Below are positions 8,755 through 16,794 of a stretch of DNA of 64,000 nucleotides, in pieces. Origin of the DNA: Shewanella sp. c952 (GTDB lineage: Bacteria > Pseudomonadota > Gammaproteobacteria > Enterobacterales > Shewanellaceae); contig NZ_BPEW01000008.1 of the NCBI RefSeq assembly GCF_019654975.1, forward strand, positions 62,001 through 126,000, read 5' to 3'. The first letter of the stretch is position 1. Every line of letters begins with the position of its first letter. The notes under the pieces are model-generated. The model had not been told where the DNA came from. It was given only the letters and a program-made list of their open reading frames with translations, and made no database searches. The position numbers and the translations under genes are program-made.

Positions 8755-10419
8755 TTAGCGCTGATTATTCTCTATATCAAAGATCACTTCGCCGTCAACC
8801 CAGGTTTGCAGCACTTGTGCTTGCCAGATCTCGCTGGGGTCATCTTTGACGATATCGCGGTCGATAAAGATGAAATCGGCTTTCATCCCTTTAACTAAGC
8901 TGCCTATTTGATGCTCTTGGTGCGCTGAAAAAGCAGCCGCCGTAGTGAAGCTTGTTAGCGCCTGGCTGATGCTCATACTTTCATCTGCATACCAACCTTT
9001 GTTTGGTTGATTATCATGATCTTGACGGGTGACAGATGCATGTAGTCCATAGAAAGGGTTTGCTGATTCAACCGGGAAATCTGAGCCTGCTGCAATCACA
9101 GCATTCGCTTGAAGCAGTTTTTGCCACGCGTAGGCACCTTTAATGCGATCGGGCCCGACTCGGTCTTCTGCCATATTTTTATCACTGGTGGCATGGGTTG
9201 CTTGCATAGAGGCAATAACACCTAGCTTGGCAAAGCGCGGAATATCTTCAAGGCGGAGGATTTGTGCATGCTCTACTCGATGACGCAAAGCTTTAGTATT
9301 GGTCTGCTTAATCAGTGTTTCATAGGAATCTAAGACTAATTTATTTGCATGATCGCCAATAGCATGAGTATTGACCTGAAATCCTGCTTGCATCGCCGTC
9401 AACATATAGCTTTTAAGCTGTTTGTCACTATGTAGCAGCAGCCCTTTATGGCCATGAAGATCTGAATAATCCTCTATTAGCGCGGCCCCACGGCTGCCTA
9501 AGGCACCATCAGCAGAAATCTTAACGCTGCTAAAATCGAGTTTTTGCGATTGATGTTGATATGGGCCTTTGGCCATCAGCTTATTAAATTGACTATCACC
9601 TGCTGCAACCATGCCATATACCCTAATTGGCATCTCATCTCTATTGGCTAAATTCTTATAGGCAGTAATGGTATTGCTGCCCACACCGGCATCATGAACA
9701 CTGGTTAAACCTAGACGCGCAAGATCGGTCATTGCAGTTTTTAATACTGTTTCCTGTTCTTTGATGCTAAGTGGCGGAATGGCTTGGCTTATCAAGCTCA
9801 TTGCATTGTCGATAAACACCCCGCTTGGCTCTCCATTCTCATTGCGTATTATCTCTCCGCCAGCAGGTGCTTTGCTGTCTTTGCTAATTCCGGCTAATTT
9901 CATTGCTGCACTATTCGCCCAACCTGCATGACCATCAACTCGTCTTAACCACACTGGTGTGTCAGGAAAGTGTTTATCCAGCGCCGCAGCTGTGGGGAAG
10001 CTTTTACTTGGCCACAAAACTTGGTTCCAGCCGCGCCCCTGCACCCAAGCAAGCTCTGGGTTTTGTTGACGAAACTCGCGGGTGCGCTTTACGGCTTCAG
10101 CTTCCGACAAGCTGCCGCGCAGGTTAGTACGCATCAAGTTGAGCCCCCAACCAAGCACATGGCCATGGGCATCAATTAACCCAGGTAGCATGGTTTTACC
10201 ATCGGCGTCGATGACCCGCATATCAGTGTTTATGCGGGGTTGTTGCTTGTTGTAGAGGCGGGTTATTTTGTCATCTTTAATCTCTATCGCGTCAAAAGTG
10301 CTGAGTTGGCCATTATTGATGCTGTAGCCATTGACGTTTTTTATCAGAGTGGTTTGAGCATGGGCACTGCAACTTAATGCTAATAACGCAGGGTAAATCC
10401 ATTTATTGATATTTTTCAT
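8755..10419 (-). CDS. Exported amidohydrolase, YtcJ-like
   Basis: A 554-residue protein of the amidohydrolase-3 (YtcJ/NfdA-like) family. From the ATG at 10419 it begins with a signal peptide (NKWIYPALLALSCSAHA), so it acts in the periplasm. Metal-site landmarks are visible: GLIDAHGHVLG near residue 85, TSVHDAGVG, NTHAIGDHAN, HRVEHAQI and a late GSDFPVE. These match the metal-dependent hydrolase barrel. The substrate is not predictable and is probably an amide or formamide. A GTG three codons upstream is an alternative start. Monocistronic, with a terminator after it. Confidence 0.88.
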   Translation of the reverse strand: MKNINKWIYPALLALSCSAHAQTTLIKNVNGYSINNGQLSTFDAIEIKDDKITRLYNKQQPRINTDMRVIDADGKTMLPGLIDAHGHVLGWGLNLMRTNLRGSLSEAEAVKRTREFRQQNPELAWVQGRGWNQVLWPSKSFPTAAALDKHFPDTPVWLRRVDGHAGWANSAAMKLAGISKDSKAPAGGEIIRNENGEPSGVFIDNAMSLISQAIPPLSIKEQETVLKTAMTDLARLGLTSVHDAGVGSNTITAYKNLANRDEMPIRVYGMVAAGDSQFNKLMAKGPYQHQSQKLDFSSVKISADGALGSRGAALIEDYSDLHGHKGLLLHSDKQLKSYMLTAMQAGFQVNTHAIGDHANKLVLDSYETLIKQTNTKALRHRVEHAQILRLEDIPRFAKLGVIASMQATHATSDKNMAEDRVGPDRIKGAYAWQKLLQANAVIAAGSDFPVESANPFYGLHASVTRQDHDNQPNKGWYADESMSISQALTSFTTAAAFSAHQEHQIGSLVKGMKADFIFIDRDIVKDDPSEIWQAQVLQTWVDGEVIFDIENNQR

Positions 10420-10451
10420 GACGTTCACTGTCTTAGTTTAGTGTTATTTTA

Positions 10452-10795
10452 GTTGGTATTATACCCATCCGACCTGAAAATGCAGGGTTCAGTGGGAGTT
10501 TAATGGGCTTTAGTCACAGGTTCATTGCTCCATGCTGAACCTAAGCTCCTACATCCATGTAGGCGAGGCATTGATTGCAGCTAATGGTCGCTCCCTTGGT
10601 AAAATCAATAACACAGAGTAAAGCCCATGCTTTTTATATAAGAAACGCCCATCGAAGAAGGGGTTGTGCAAGCCCACTTCGTTGTTGCGGCAACTTAAAA
10701 GGGAATAACCATTTCCACGTTAACGCGTCTAGAATTGAACTAGCACAACACCTCTGAAACGAGGATTTGCAAGTGGGATGGGTATAGATACTAAC
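10452..10795. mobile_element. MITE-like repeat, member 1
   Basis: This gene-free stretch of about 344 bases lies between the amidohydrolase and exonuclease genes. Its ends are inverted: TATACCCATCC at 10460-10470 and its complement GGATGGGTATA at 10776-10786. The match extends imperfectly over about 40 bases, outward (GTTGGTAT and ATACTAAC) and inward (through TTCAG). Inside, 10697-10715 is an exact reverse complement of 35817-35835 in a second element, with a CGCGTT block at the same distance. It also holds a CCTACAT-CC-ATGTAGG hairpin near 10548. No transposase is encoded. Confidence 0.65.
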
Positions 10796-10862
10796 AGTTG
10801 CGGTTTATTACGCAATACGTAGCTGTTTCGCGTTATGATTCGTTAATCTATAGCAAAGTACT

Positions 10863-11774
10863 ATGCAGAATAACGCACTGAGAAACGGTATGAGTTTATA
10901 TAAATTTGCCCTAGCGGCCGATAAGTCAGTACAGATCAGGCAAGCGCTTGGCGCTGAAGCGGAGGCTTATTTTGCCGCCATGGAAGCGGCAGAACAGGCC
11001 TTTTTCGGTTCAATAGTGAATGAGACAAACCAGCAAAAACTTGATTGGTTGCGACTGCGTACTCACCTTATTAGTCGTATGAGCGATAAAGATATTGCTG
11101 CACTTGCAGGTTATCGAATCGACAAGCTTCAAAATGTAGCCCGCCACCTTGATGGCAACGAACGGCAAATAGCTATCGTAACCATCGATACCTTAGCGGC
11201 GGCGATGACTGATATTAAAGCCCAGCAGTGGATTGGCTTTGACACTGAAACCGCGGCAACCTTTGACAAAGGCCGTCGTAACACTAACCCTGTCTCTTTG
11301 ATTCAAATCGCGACGGCGAGCCATTGCTACCTGTTTAGAATGGTTGGCAGTAATGTGTTGAGCTTTAAAGCAGCACTGGCAGAGGTGTTGTCTGAGCAAT
11401 CGAATATTCTTAAGATTGGTATTGGGCTTCGCAGCGATGTGAATGCAATGAAGCGTGATTTCAATATTGCTTTAAGCCCGATGCTCGATCTCAATTGGCT
11501 GATGAACCAGCTTGGCGCGGCAAAACAGATGGGGACAGTACAAATAGCGGCAAGCGTATTGTCGCTTAAGCTGCCTAAGAGCAAGCGGGTGACGTTATCG
11601 AATTGGGCGTTGTCGCTCGACAAGCCATTATCGGATGAACAAATCCAGTATGCCGCAGCCGATACTTTGGTGGCATTAGATATTTACCATGGATTGTTTG
11701 AACAGATTAGCGCTTATAAAGCACTTTGGCCGAATACAATCAAGCAACGTTTTTTAGAAGAGGCAACACATTGA
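10863..11774 (+). CDS. RNase D-like 3'-5' exonuclease domain protein
   Basis: A 303-residue protein with a DEDDy 3'-5' exonuclease fold. The Exo I motif is GFDTETAATF (about residues 122-131, giving Asp and Glu). The Exo II Asp is likely in IGLRSDVNAMK, and the Exo III motif is YAAADTLVAL with the Tyr and Asp. It lacks the HRDC domains of true RNase D, so the nucleic-acid substrate is open. The ATG at 10863 has a weak ribosome site, and an in-frame ATG at 10890 preceded by GAGAA is a fair alternative. Its stop overlaps the start of the cold-shock gene, implying translational coupling. Confidence 0.82.
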   Translation: MQNNALRNGMSLYKFALAADKSVQIRQALGAEAEAYFAAMEAAEQAFFGSIVNETNQQKLDWLRLRTHLISRMSDKDIAALAGYRIDKLQNVARHLDGNERQIAIVTIDTLAAAMTDIKAQQWIGFDTETAATFDKGRRNTNPVSLIQIATASHCYLFRMVGSNVLSFKAALAEVLSEQSNILKIGIGLRSDVNAMKRDFNIALSPMLDLNWLMNQLGAAKQMGTVQIAASVLSLKLPKSKRVTLSNWALSLDKPLSDEQIQYAAADTLVALDIYHGLFEQISAYKALWPNTIKQRFLEEATH

Positions 11775-12523
11775 TAAAGAAGGGGAAATTGGTTCGCTGG
11801 AACGACAGCAAAGGCTATGGTTTTATCAGGCTTGAAGTCGAGGCAGACAATGAGGTAACTCAAGATATATTCATGCATATGTCAGCCCTGGAGCCTATGA
11901 ATAGGCGACCTTTGGTAGGTGATACGATCTATTTTCAAATAGAGGCTCAAGCAGATGGCAAGCAGCGGGCATTTGCTGCCCGTATCGAAGGGGGCGAAAG
12001 CGGTATTGATGGCGATAAGCGACGTAAAGCAACAAGACCTGCTAAGCAGCAAAAGCCAATTCAGGGTGTGCTATATCGTATTGCGATAATGCTGGTGGTA
12101 TTGGCTATTGCCAGTTTTGTTTATAACAAAACGCTAGCGCCAAATACTGTGAACACTGTACTGCCTGCTATTTCAAATGCAGTTGCAGCAAATGACTCGC
12201 AAATTAGCCAAGCGTTTAAGCAACAGCTTAGTGGCATACAAGTGCAAAGTCGCGGCGTAGTCAGTAGAATACTCGCCGATGATAATAAGGGCAGTCGTCA
12301 TCAGCGGTTCATTATTAGCCTCAATAACGGACAAACTCTGTTAATTGCTCATAATATCGATTTAGCCCCGAAGATTAATGGTTTGAAAGAGGGCGATACA
12401 GTGAGCTTTTATGGTCAATATGAGTATAACGATCGCGGCGGCGTGGTGCACTGGACTCATCATGATCCTAATGGTCGCCATGTCGGTGGTTGGCTAAAGC
12501 ATCAGGGAAAAACTTACCAATAA
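11771..12523 (+). CDS. Cold-shock domain / membrane / DUF3465 fusion protein
   Basis: The best start is the TTG at 11771, which overlaps the upstream TGA (TTGA) and has AGAAGAGG in front. The ATG at 11726 would add 15 residues coded inside the exonuclease gene. Domains in order are a cold-shock OB fold (KGYGFIRLE, DIFMHMSAL, about residues 1-70), a basic linker, one membrane helix (YRIAIMLVVLAIASFVY) and a C-terminal DUF3465 domain (about 135-250) with HHDPNGRHVGGWLKHQGKTYQ. The nucleic-acid-binding part should be cytoplasmic and DUF3465 periplasmic. Coupling to an exonuclease gene suggests an RNA-related role, but that is inference. Confidence 0.8.
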   Translation: MIKKGKLVRWNDSKGYGFIRLEVEADNEVTQDIFMHMSALEPMNRRPLVGDTIYFQIEAQADGKQRAFAARIEGGESGIDGDKRRKATRPAKQQKPIQGVLYRIAIMLVVLAIASFVYNKTLAPNTVNTVLPAISNAVAANDSQISQAFKQQLSGIQVQSRGVVSRILADDNKGSRHQRFIISLNNGQTLLIAHNIDLAPKINGLKEGDTVSFYGQYEYNDRGGVVHWTHHDPNGRHVGGWLKHQGKTYQ

Positions 12524-12533
12524 TCGTTTTTAC

Positions 12534-12557
12534 AGACGGTGAATTAATTCACCGTCT
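12534..12557. terminator. Bidirectional terminator (perfect 24-bp palindrome)
   Basis: AGACGGTGAATT and its exact complement meet at 12545/12546. It lies between the convergent DUF3465-fusion and EamA genes. On the minus strand it is followed by GTAAAAACG and on the plus strand by TACTCTTTAG, so termination would not be textbook. Confidence 0.6.
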
Positions 12558-12583
12558 TACTCTTTAGTATCTACTCTTTAATA

Positions 12584-13504
12584 TCATTTGGCATTAGCAT
12601 TTTTAATCAGTTTAGCGCGTAGCTGATCACCAAACTGAAACAGTGCCAACCCCGTTAACACAAAGCAAGCGCCAATAGCCAAGGCTTGGGTTATCGCTTC
12701 GCCATTAAGCTGTGCGCCCAACATCATCGCAAATACTGGGGTAATGAGAGTGACTAATGCTACAGTGCTGGCGTTGAGGTGCTGCAGCACATAGAAATAA
12801 GCAATAAAGCCTATTAGCGAGCCAAAGACACCCAAATAGACGATTGCCATTAATGAACGTGGCTGCCAAGTGTCGATTGGCACAGTGCCATCAAAGAGTA
12901 ACCAAGCAACGGCAAACATCGGTGTTGAATAGATAAGTGCCCCGACGGTACTGGCAATTGGGTGGATGTTTATTTTCACTGTTTTTATCAACACGCCACT
13001 TAAACTAAATAAACTCACCGCGGTTAAAATCAGTAGCAAACCAATCCAGCTATCGCTCGATAGCGAAAGTTTGGCGGAGCAAACGATGCCAAGGCCGATA
13101 AATGCAATCGCCAGAGCAACCAAACGCATCGGACTAAACTTAGGTTCATTCAATATTTTTTGCGCCAATAAGCCTGAGATCAAAGGCGATAATCCAAAGA
13201 TCAATGACATAGTGCCCGAGGGTAGGTAACGCGCGGCAAAGTAGCTCAGTAACATGCCCCCCACAATCCCAATTGAAGAAACTGCATATAGTTTTCTTGC
13301 GGAGGGGTTCCACGGTAAGCGAATACGCATTAATAAGATGATCAGCGAGCCCAGTAACAGGGCGATCAGCATTCGCAATAATACTGCCATCGTTGGATGC
13401 ACTGATTCACTGCTCCATACGATCCCTAGTGGCGTTGTCGACCAAATTAATACTACCGACATAAAGGCCGCCGGAACCATCTTGGGTAATGCTGTTGCTG
13501 ACAT
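12584..13504 (-). CDS. EamA-family drug/metabolite exporter
   Basis: A 306-residue inner-membrane transporter with ten predicted helices in two five-helix EamA repeats, typical of the DMT superfamily. The ATG at 13504 has AAGGAG at ideal spacing. The frame stays open 38 codons further up but without a ribosome site. Landmarks include IWSTTPLGIVW in helix 1 and SLIGFIAYFYVLQ near the second repeat. Substrates in this family range from amino acids to nucleosides, and nothing nearby narrows it. It converges on the DUF3465-fusion gene. Confidence 0.87.
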   Translation of the reverse strand: MSATALPKMVPAAFMSVVLIWSTTPLGIVWSSESVHPTMAVLLRMLIALLLGSLIILLMRIRLPWNPSARKLYAVSSIGIVGGMLLSYFAARYLPSGTMSLIFGLSPLISGLLAQKILNEPKFSPMRLVALAIAFIGLGIVCSAKLSLSSDSWIGLLLILTAVSLFSLSGVLIKTVKINIHPIASTVGALIYSTPMFAVAWLLFDGTVPIDTWQPRSLMAIVYLGVFGSLIGFIAYFYVLQHLNASTVALVTLITPVFAMMLGAQLNGEAITQALAIGACFVLTGLALFQFGDQLRAKLIKNANAK

Positions 13505-13894
13505 CTCAACACTCCTTGCGTTTATAGCCTGGTCACACAAAGCGACATCAAAGCTAATGATACAGATTAGTTTAGAACCGCTGTTGGGCAAGGCGAGAAA
13601 AGGAGAGTTGTCCATCACCGCGCTGCTGATTGTTTGCGGTGTGGAATCGAGAATTACTGGCTAACTATTGTTATATTCCCAATTTACCGCGCAACGACAT
13701 AACCACATCACACTGGCGAGAAGTCGCAGTGTCAGGCAATTTGCTTGGCAGTAAATAGCGGTGAATATAAGTGTCATGTTACCAATAGAGTTTAATGTCT
13801 CGAAGGCCCAATAGTCTAATTGTTGTGCGCTTGAGTCAACAGTTAAACCAGTAAAAGGTAAATTAAATTTATGCTGCAGTTTTTGGAGAGAATA

Positions 13895-14137
13895 CTATGC
13901 GGATATGCTGTTATCGTTGTTATGAAAAAACGCGAGAGCTAGATAGTCAAAAGGGGCTAAGCCCTTCAGCTTTTGCCCCTTTTGTTTGCGGTTGTAAGAC
14001 CCCTTGCCCTTTTTAGGTTTCTCAGTACGCGTTTTAAATAACGGACTGGTAACGATAGCCTTTAGTGCATTGTCTTTAATCACTCCGCGGCCACTTTCGT
14101 GCTCTATTGGCGGTGGTGATTGACGATGTTTTGCCAT
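13895..14137 (-). CDS. arfA: Alternative ribosome-rescue factor A (ArfA)
   Basis: ArfA recruits RF2 to ribosomes stalled on mRNAs lacking a stop codon, as a backup to tmRNA. The 80-residue product carries the family core: IKDNALKAIVTSPLF, KTRTEKPKKGKGSYNRK. The ATG at 14137 has TGGAG upstream. A GC-rich inverted repeat lies inside codons 52-63, where known arfA genes have a hairpin that yields a truncated, stop-less mRNA whose product survives only when tmRNA fails. The tail after it is more hydrophobic (APFDYLALAFF), as expected for a degradation-prone extension. It stands alone. Confidence 0.9.
   Translation of the reverse strand: MAKHRQSPPPIEHESGRGVIKDNALKAIVTSPLFKTRTEKPKKGKGSYNRKQKGQKLKGLAPFDYLALAFFHNNDNSISA
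13949..13983 (-). promoter_or_regulatory. Intragenic arfA hairpin
   Basis: AAAAGGGGC and GCCCCTTTT are perfect 9-base arms enclosing 17 bases. A nested alternative stem, AAGGGC-TTA-GCCCCTT followed by TT, looks like a rho-independent terminator on the minus strand. It sits inside the arfA coding sequence. By analogy with E. coli it would be an RNase III or termination site that makes non-stop mRNA. Confidence 0.7.
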
Positions 14138-14267
14138 TTTATAACTCCAGTTAGTCAATACTATATTGAGTGATTGTACTCGGCGGCAATTATACGCTTA
14201 AAAATTGTACGCGCTAATACTTTTTACAGCTGCAAAGAGTATCAGCACGTGGTTGTTTGGCTATGCG

Positions 14268-15356
14268 TTATGCAAAGATAAAGCTATAAAGGTATCCCGC
14301 ACCAATCGCCATACCGAGGATCACAGCTAAGAACGCTGCTATCATTTGATTCTTAAAAATCGACTTTAGTAAAATCACTTCGGTTAAACTGGCACCAGCA
14401 CTACCAATAATCAGTGCCATAACTGAACCCAGTGCCATACCCTTGGCCACTAATGCTGAGCTTAATGGAATGACCGCCTCTGCACGAATATAGAGAGGAA
14501 TACCAATGACAGCAGCAATAGGAATGGCATACCACATACCTTCACCAGCATATTTTGCAATAAGCTCGGTAGGCATAAATCCATAAATGAATGACCCAAG
14601 TAAAATGCCGACCATTAAGTAAGGTAAAACCTGCTTAAAGTCTTTCCATGTTGAGCGCCATACTCGTATCCAACGGTTGTCTTCAATTACTGTCGCTTTA
14701 CTGTCACCACAACTGCTTTGGGTAGTACTCGCAGGTGAGCTGCATGAGTCTGCTACTGCAGTGCTGCCACATGACGCTGTTGCAAGTACTGGCGCGGTTG
14801 GCGCAGGTTCACTGCAACAAGATGTTGTTGCGGCTTTAACTGGCGCACTTTTAGGCGCTGTATCGCCACAACCCGTACCACAGCTAGAGGCTGTTACCGC
14901 TTCATAAGCTTCGGGCTTCACATAACGTTCAAATCCTAGTTTCTCTAGCACGTAGCCAGCAGTCACCGAAACGACCATAGCGACTAAGAAATAGAATACA
15001 GCGACTTTAAAACCAAATGTCACGACGAACAGTCCAATAATAATTGGGTTCAATAATGGGCTTGAGAACAAGAAAACCATCATAGGGCCAAAACCTGCTT
15101 TTGCTCTAAGTAACCCTTTTAAGAATGGGATCGTCGAGCATGAGCAAAAAGGCGTTATCGAACCCAGCAGCGCAGCAATAATATAACCCTTACCTTTCTT
15201 CGAACTCAAAATCGATTGGATTTTTTCAGGCGGTATATACTCCTGCAATATTCCGACGATGTAACTAATGGCAAGAAACAGTATTGTTAACTCAGCCGCT
15301 AGAAACAGGAACATGTTGGCCGTTTCTTTTGCCATATCGATGATTTCAGGACTCAT
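14268..15356 (-). CDS. Permease with Cys-rich loop, SO_0444-type Cu/Zn efflux transporter
   Basis: A 362-residue permease of the DUF318/YraQ family with two membrane bundles. Helices lie at about residues 10-155 and 235-360, and the conserved GSITPFCSCSTIPFLKGLL is near 65. Between the halves is a cytoplasmic or periplasmic loop crowded with Cys (SSCGTGCGD, TSCCSEP, SCGSTAVADSCSSP, SSCGDSK), a likely soft-metal ligand region. This architecture matches the SO_0444-type family assigned to Cu/Zn efflux. Metal choice is family knowledge, not shown here. No ArsR or MerR gene adjoins it. Confidence 0.83.
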   Translation of the reverse strand: MSPEIIDMAKETANMFLFLAAELTILFLAISYIVGILQEYIPPEKIQSILSSKKGKGYIIAALLGSITPFCSCSTIPFLKGLLRAKAGFGPMMVFLFSSPLLNPIIIGLFVVTFGFKVAVFYFLVAMVVSVTAGYVLEKLGFERYVKPEAYEAVTASSCGTGCGDTAPKSAPVKAATTSCCSEPAPTAPVLATASCGSTAVADSCSSPASTTQSSCGDSKATVIEDNRWIRVWRSTWKDFKQVLPYLMVGILLGSFIYGFMPTELIAKYAGEGMWYAIPIAAVIGIPLYIRAEAVIPLSSALVAKGMALGSVMALIIGSAGASLTEVILLKSIFKNQMIAAFLAVILGMAIGAGYLYSFIFA

Positions 15357-15394
15357 AATAATGACCTATTAATGTTTATTTGTTATTTCTGGAA

Positions 15395-15475
15395 TTGTCG
15401 AAATAATTAAGATGAGCAGATAATAGGCTCATTTAAAGAAAGATCAACCCTTATTACCGCTTTTGTCGAAATAAT
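15395..15475. repeat. 13-bp direct repeat in a divergent intergenic region
   Basis: TTGTCGAAATAAT occurs at 15395-15407 and again at 15463-15475, 68 bases apart. It sits between the divergent permease and hypothetical genes. A shared operator is possible, and no regulator gene is adjacent. Confidence 0.45.
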
Positions 15476-15573
15476 AGTTAGACATCAGCTATAAAGTGTT
15501 AAAACTTCTGGCCAATAAATGGAGTAAACGCTTATGATGGATTAAGGCTTTTCAAGAGCTTAAAGGACAAAAC

Positions 15574-16500
15574 ATGCTAGATGCTATTTGTAAATATGAA
15601 GAAGCTGAGCCGATAACTTTCTCAGTATTTAGATTTCAAAAACTATCTGATGATGATATTGAAAAATATCGTCAAGCACTTGTTTGTCCTGCTTGTGCTG
15701 GTAAGGCTTATTATCGTAAGGCGTCAAAAGACGGCAAAGCAGCCTGCTTTGGCTCTCGATATCATCAAAGTGATTGCGTCGAGTTTAAGCCATCGGCAGC
15801 TAAGGCACGTGAAGAGCTACACGCGATTGAAGTGAATCAGTTGGTGGTTGATAGCGATGCGATGATTATCGATTTTAGCCGCGCAGCAAAAGTTTCTAAG
15901 GCTAAACCTCAGCAAAAGGTGTTAAAAGAAACATCGTCGAATAGCGATACAGCGGTAAAAACAAAGCCAGAAAAAAGAGCGTCTGAGGAGGAAGCCGTAC
16001 TCCCGTTTAAGGCTTCTTCCGAGCCTGAAGCAACAAGTGGTGTTGATAAAAATGAGCCTGAAAAGCGCGTTGCGACTCAAGGGCTGGAGAAAGTACTGCA
16101 TAGCTTATTACGAGGCAGTGACTTGGCAAGTTCAGACCTCTGGGTTTACACCGATGAAAAGTATCGCTGGCGAGCAAAGAACTTATTTGTCAATTTTGCT
16201 GATGCAGAGCCAACTGAAAATGGTGCGCCGCGAATGTATTGGGGCACGATATCTCATACCGATAAACAGCGCTTGTGGTTAAACCCTGCAGAGACCAAAG
16301 ATGTTGGCATCCCTATCGACATGTTTTCGAGCTCGTTAGCCTCTCGCTTCGATCTGCAATCGCGGCGTGACTTTGAAGGTGCGGGGATTATTTTGTTCGG
16401 CAAGTGTTTTTGGAACAAAAATAAAAGCCGCAAAATTATTCAGTTATGGAGTAATGATGTTAATCGGTTATTCATCTCAAAAGCGGATGAGAATGACTAG
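15574..16500 (+). CDS. Hypothetical protein with N-terminal zinc-finger-like motif
   Basis: A 308-residue cytoplasmic protein. Near residues 38-70 it has CPAC followed by YYRKASKDGKAACFGS and HQSDC, a Cys/His arrangement like a zinc ribbon; similar N-termini occur in CoiA-like proteins. The middle (about 95-170) is a low-complexity charged linker. The C-terminal 130 residues are folded-looking, with WVYTDEKYRWRAKNLFV and GIILFGKCFW. I cannot name the family. AAAGGAC precedes the ATG. Nothing nearby indicates function. Confidence 0.6.
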   Translation: MLDAICKYEEAEPITFSVFRFQKLSDDDIEKYRQALVCPACAGKAYYRKASKDGKAACFGSRYHQSDCVEFKPSAAKAREELHAIEVNQLVVDSDAMIIDFSRAAKVSKAKPQQKVLKETSSNSDTAVKTKPEKRASEEEAVLPFKASSEPEATSGVDKNEPEKRVATQGLEKVLHSLLRGSDLASSDLWVYTDEKYRWRAKNLFVNFADAEPTENGAPRMYWGTISHTDKQRLWLNPAETKDVGIPIDMFSSSLASRFDLQSRRDFEGAGIILFGKCFWNKNKSRKIIQLWSNDVNRLFISKADEND

Positions 16501-16794
16501 CAATATTTGTTACTCTACAAGCTAATTATTTTTTTATTTTTCATTAGATTAGGTTGTGGTTTTGTCGTTGTGTAATAAAAAGTATCTGCAATATTAATAA
16601 TATTGATTGACTCAAAAGCAATTGAGGATTATTTTCTGCGCGATGTTTTTCCTAGGGCTCGACAACAGACCCGTAAAATACAAGGTATCGGCAGGTACAT
16701 TAGCAGGAAAGCAGCAATTGAACTCGACAAATAAGTGTTTGAGTTTGGTGAATAATCTAGCCATTTTGGCACTTTATTATAAGGACCTTAGCGC
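16501..16794 (+). other. Leader region of the NhaC-family gene, no gene found
   Basis: This 294-base AT-rich gap contains an almost perfect AT palindrome (CAATATTA-A-TAATATTG, 16589-16605) and a GC-richer patch around 16650-16700. The short frame at 16607-16816 overlaps the antiporter start out of frame and has no ribosome site. I looked for a lysine riboswitch, which controls some NhaC-type lysine transporters, and saw none of its conserved blocks. Confidence 0.4.

Noticed and set aside
10575-10757. 60-codon frame in the MITE-like element
   Set aside because: It lies wholly inside the repeat, lacks a ribosome site and is not protein-like.
16501-16794. Lysine riboswitch in the NhaC-family leader
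   Set aside because: Some NhaC-type transporters are lysine-riboswitch controlled, but none of the conserved blocks or pairing elements were found.
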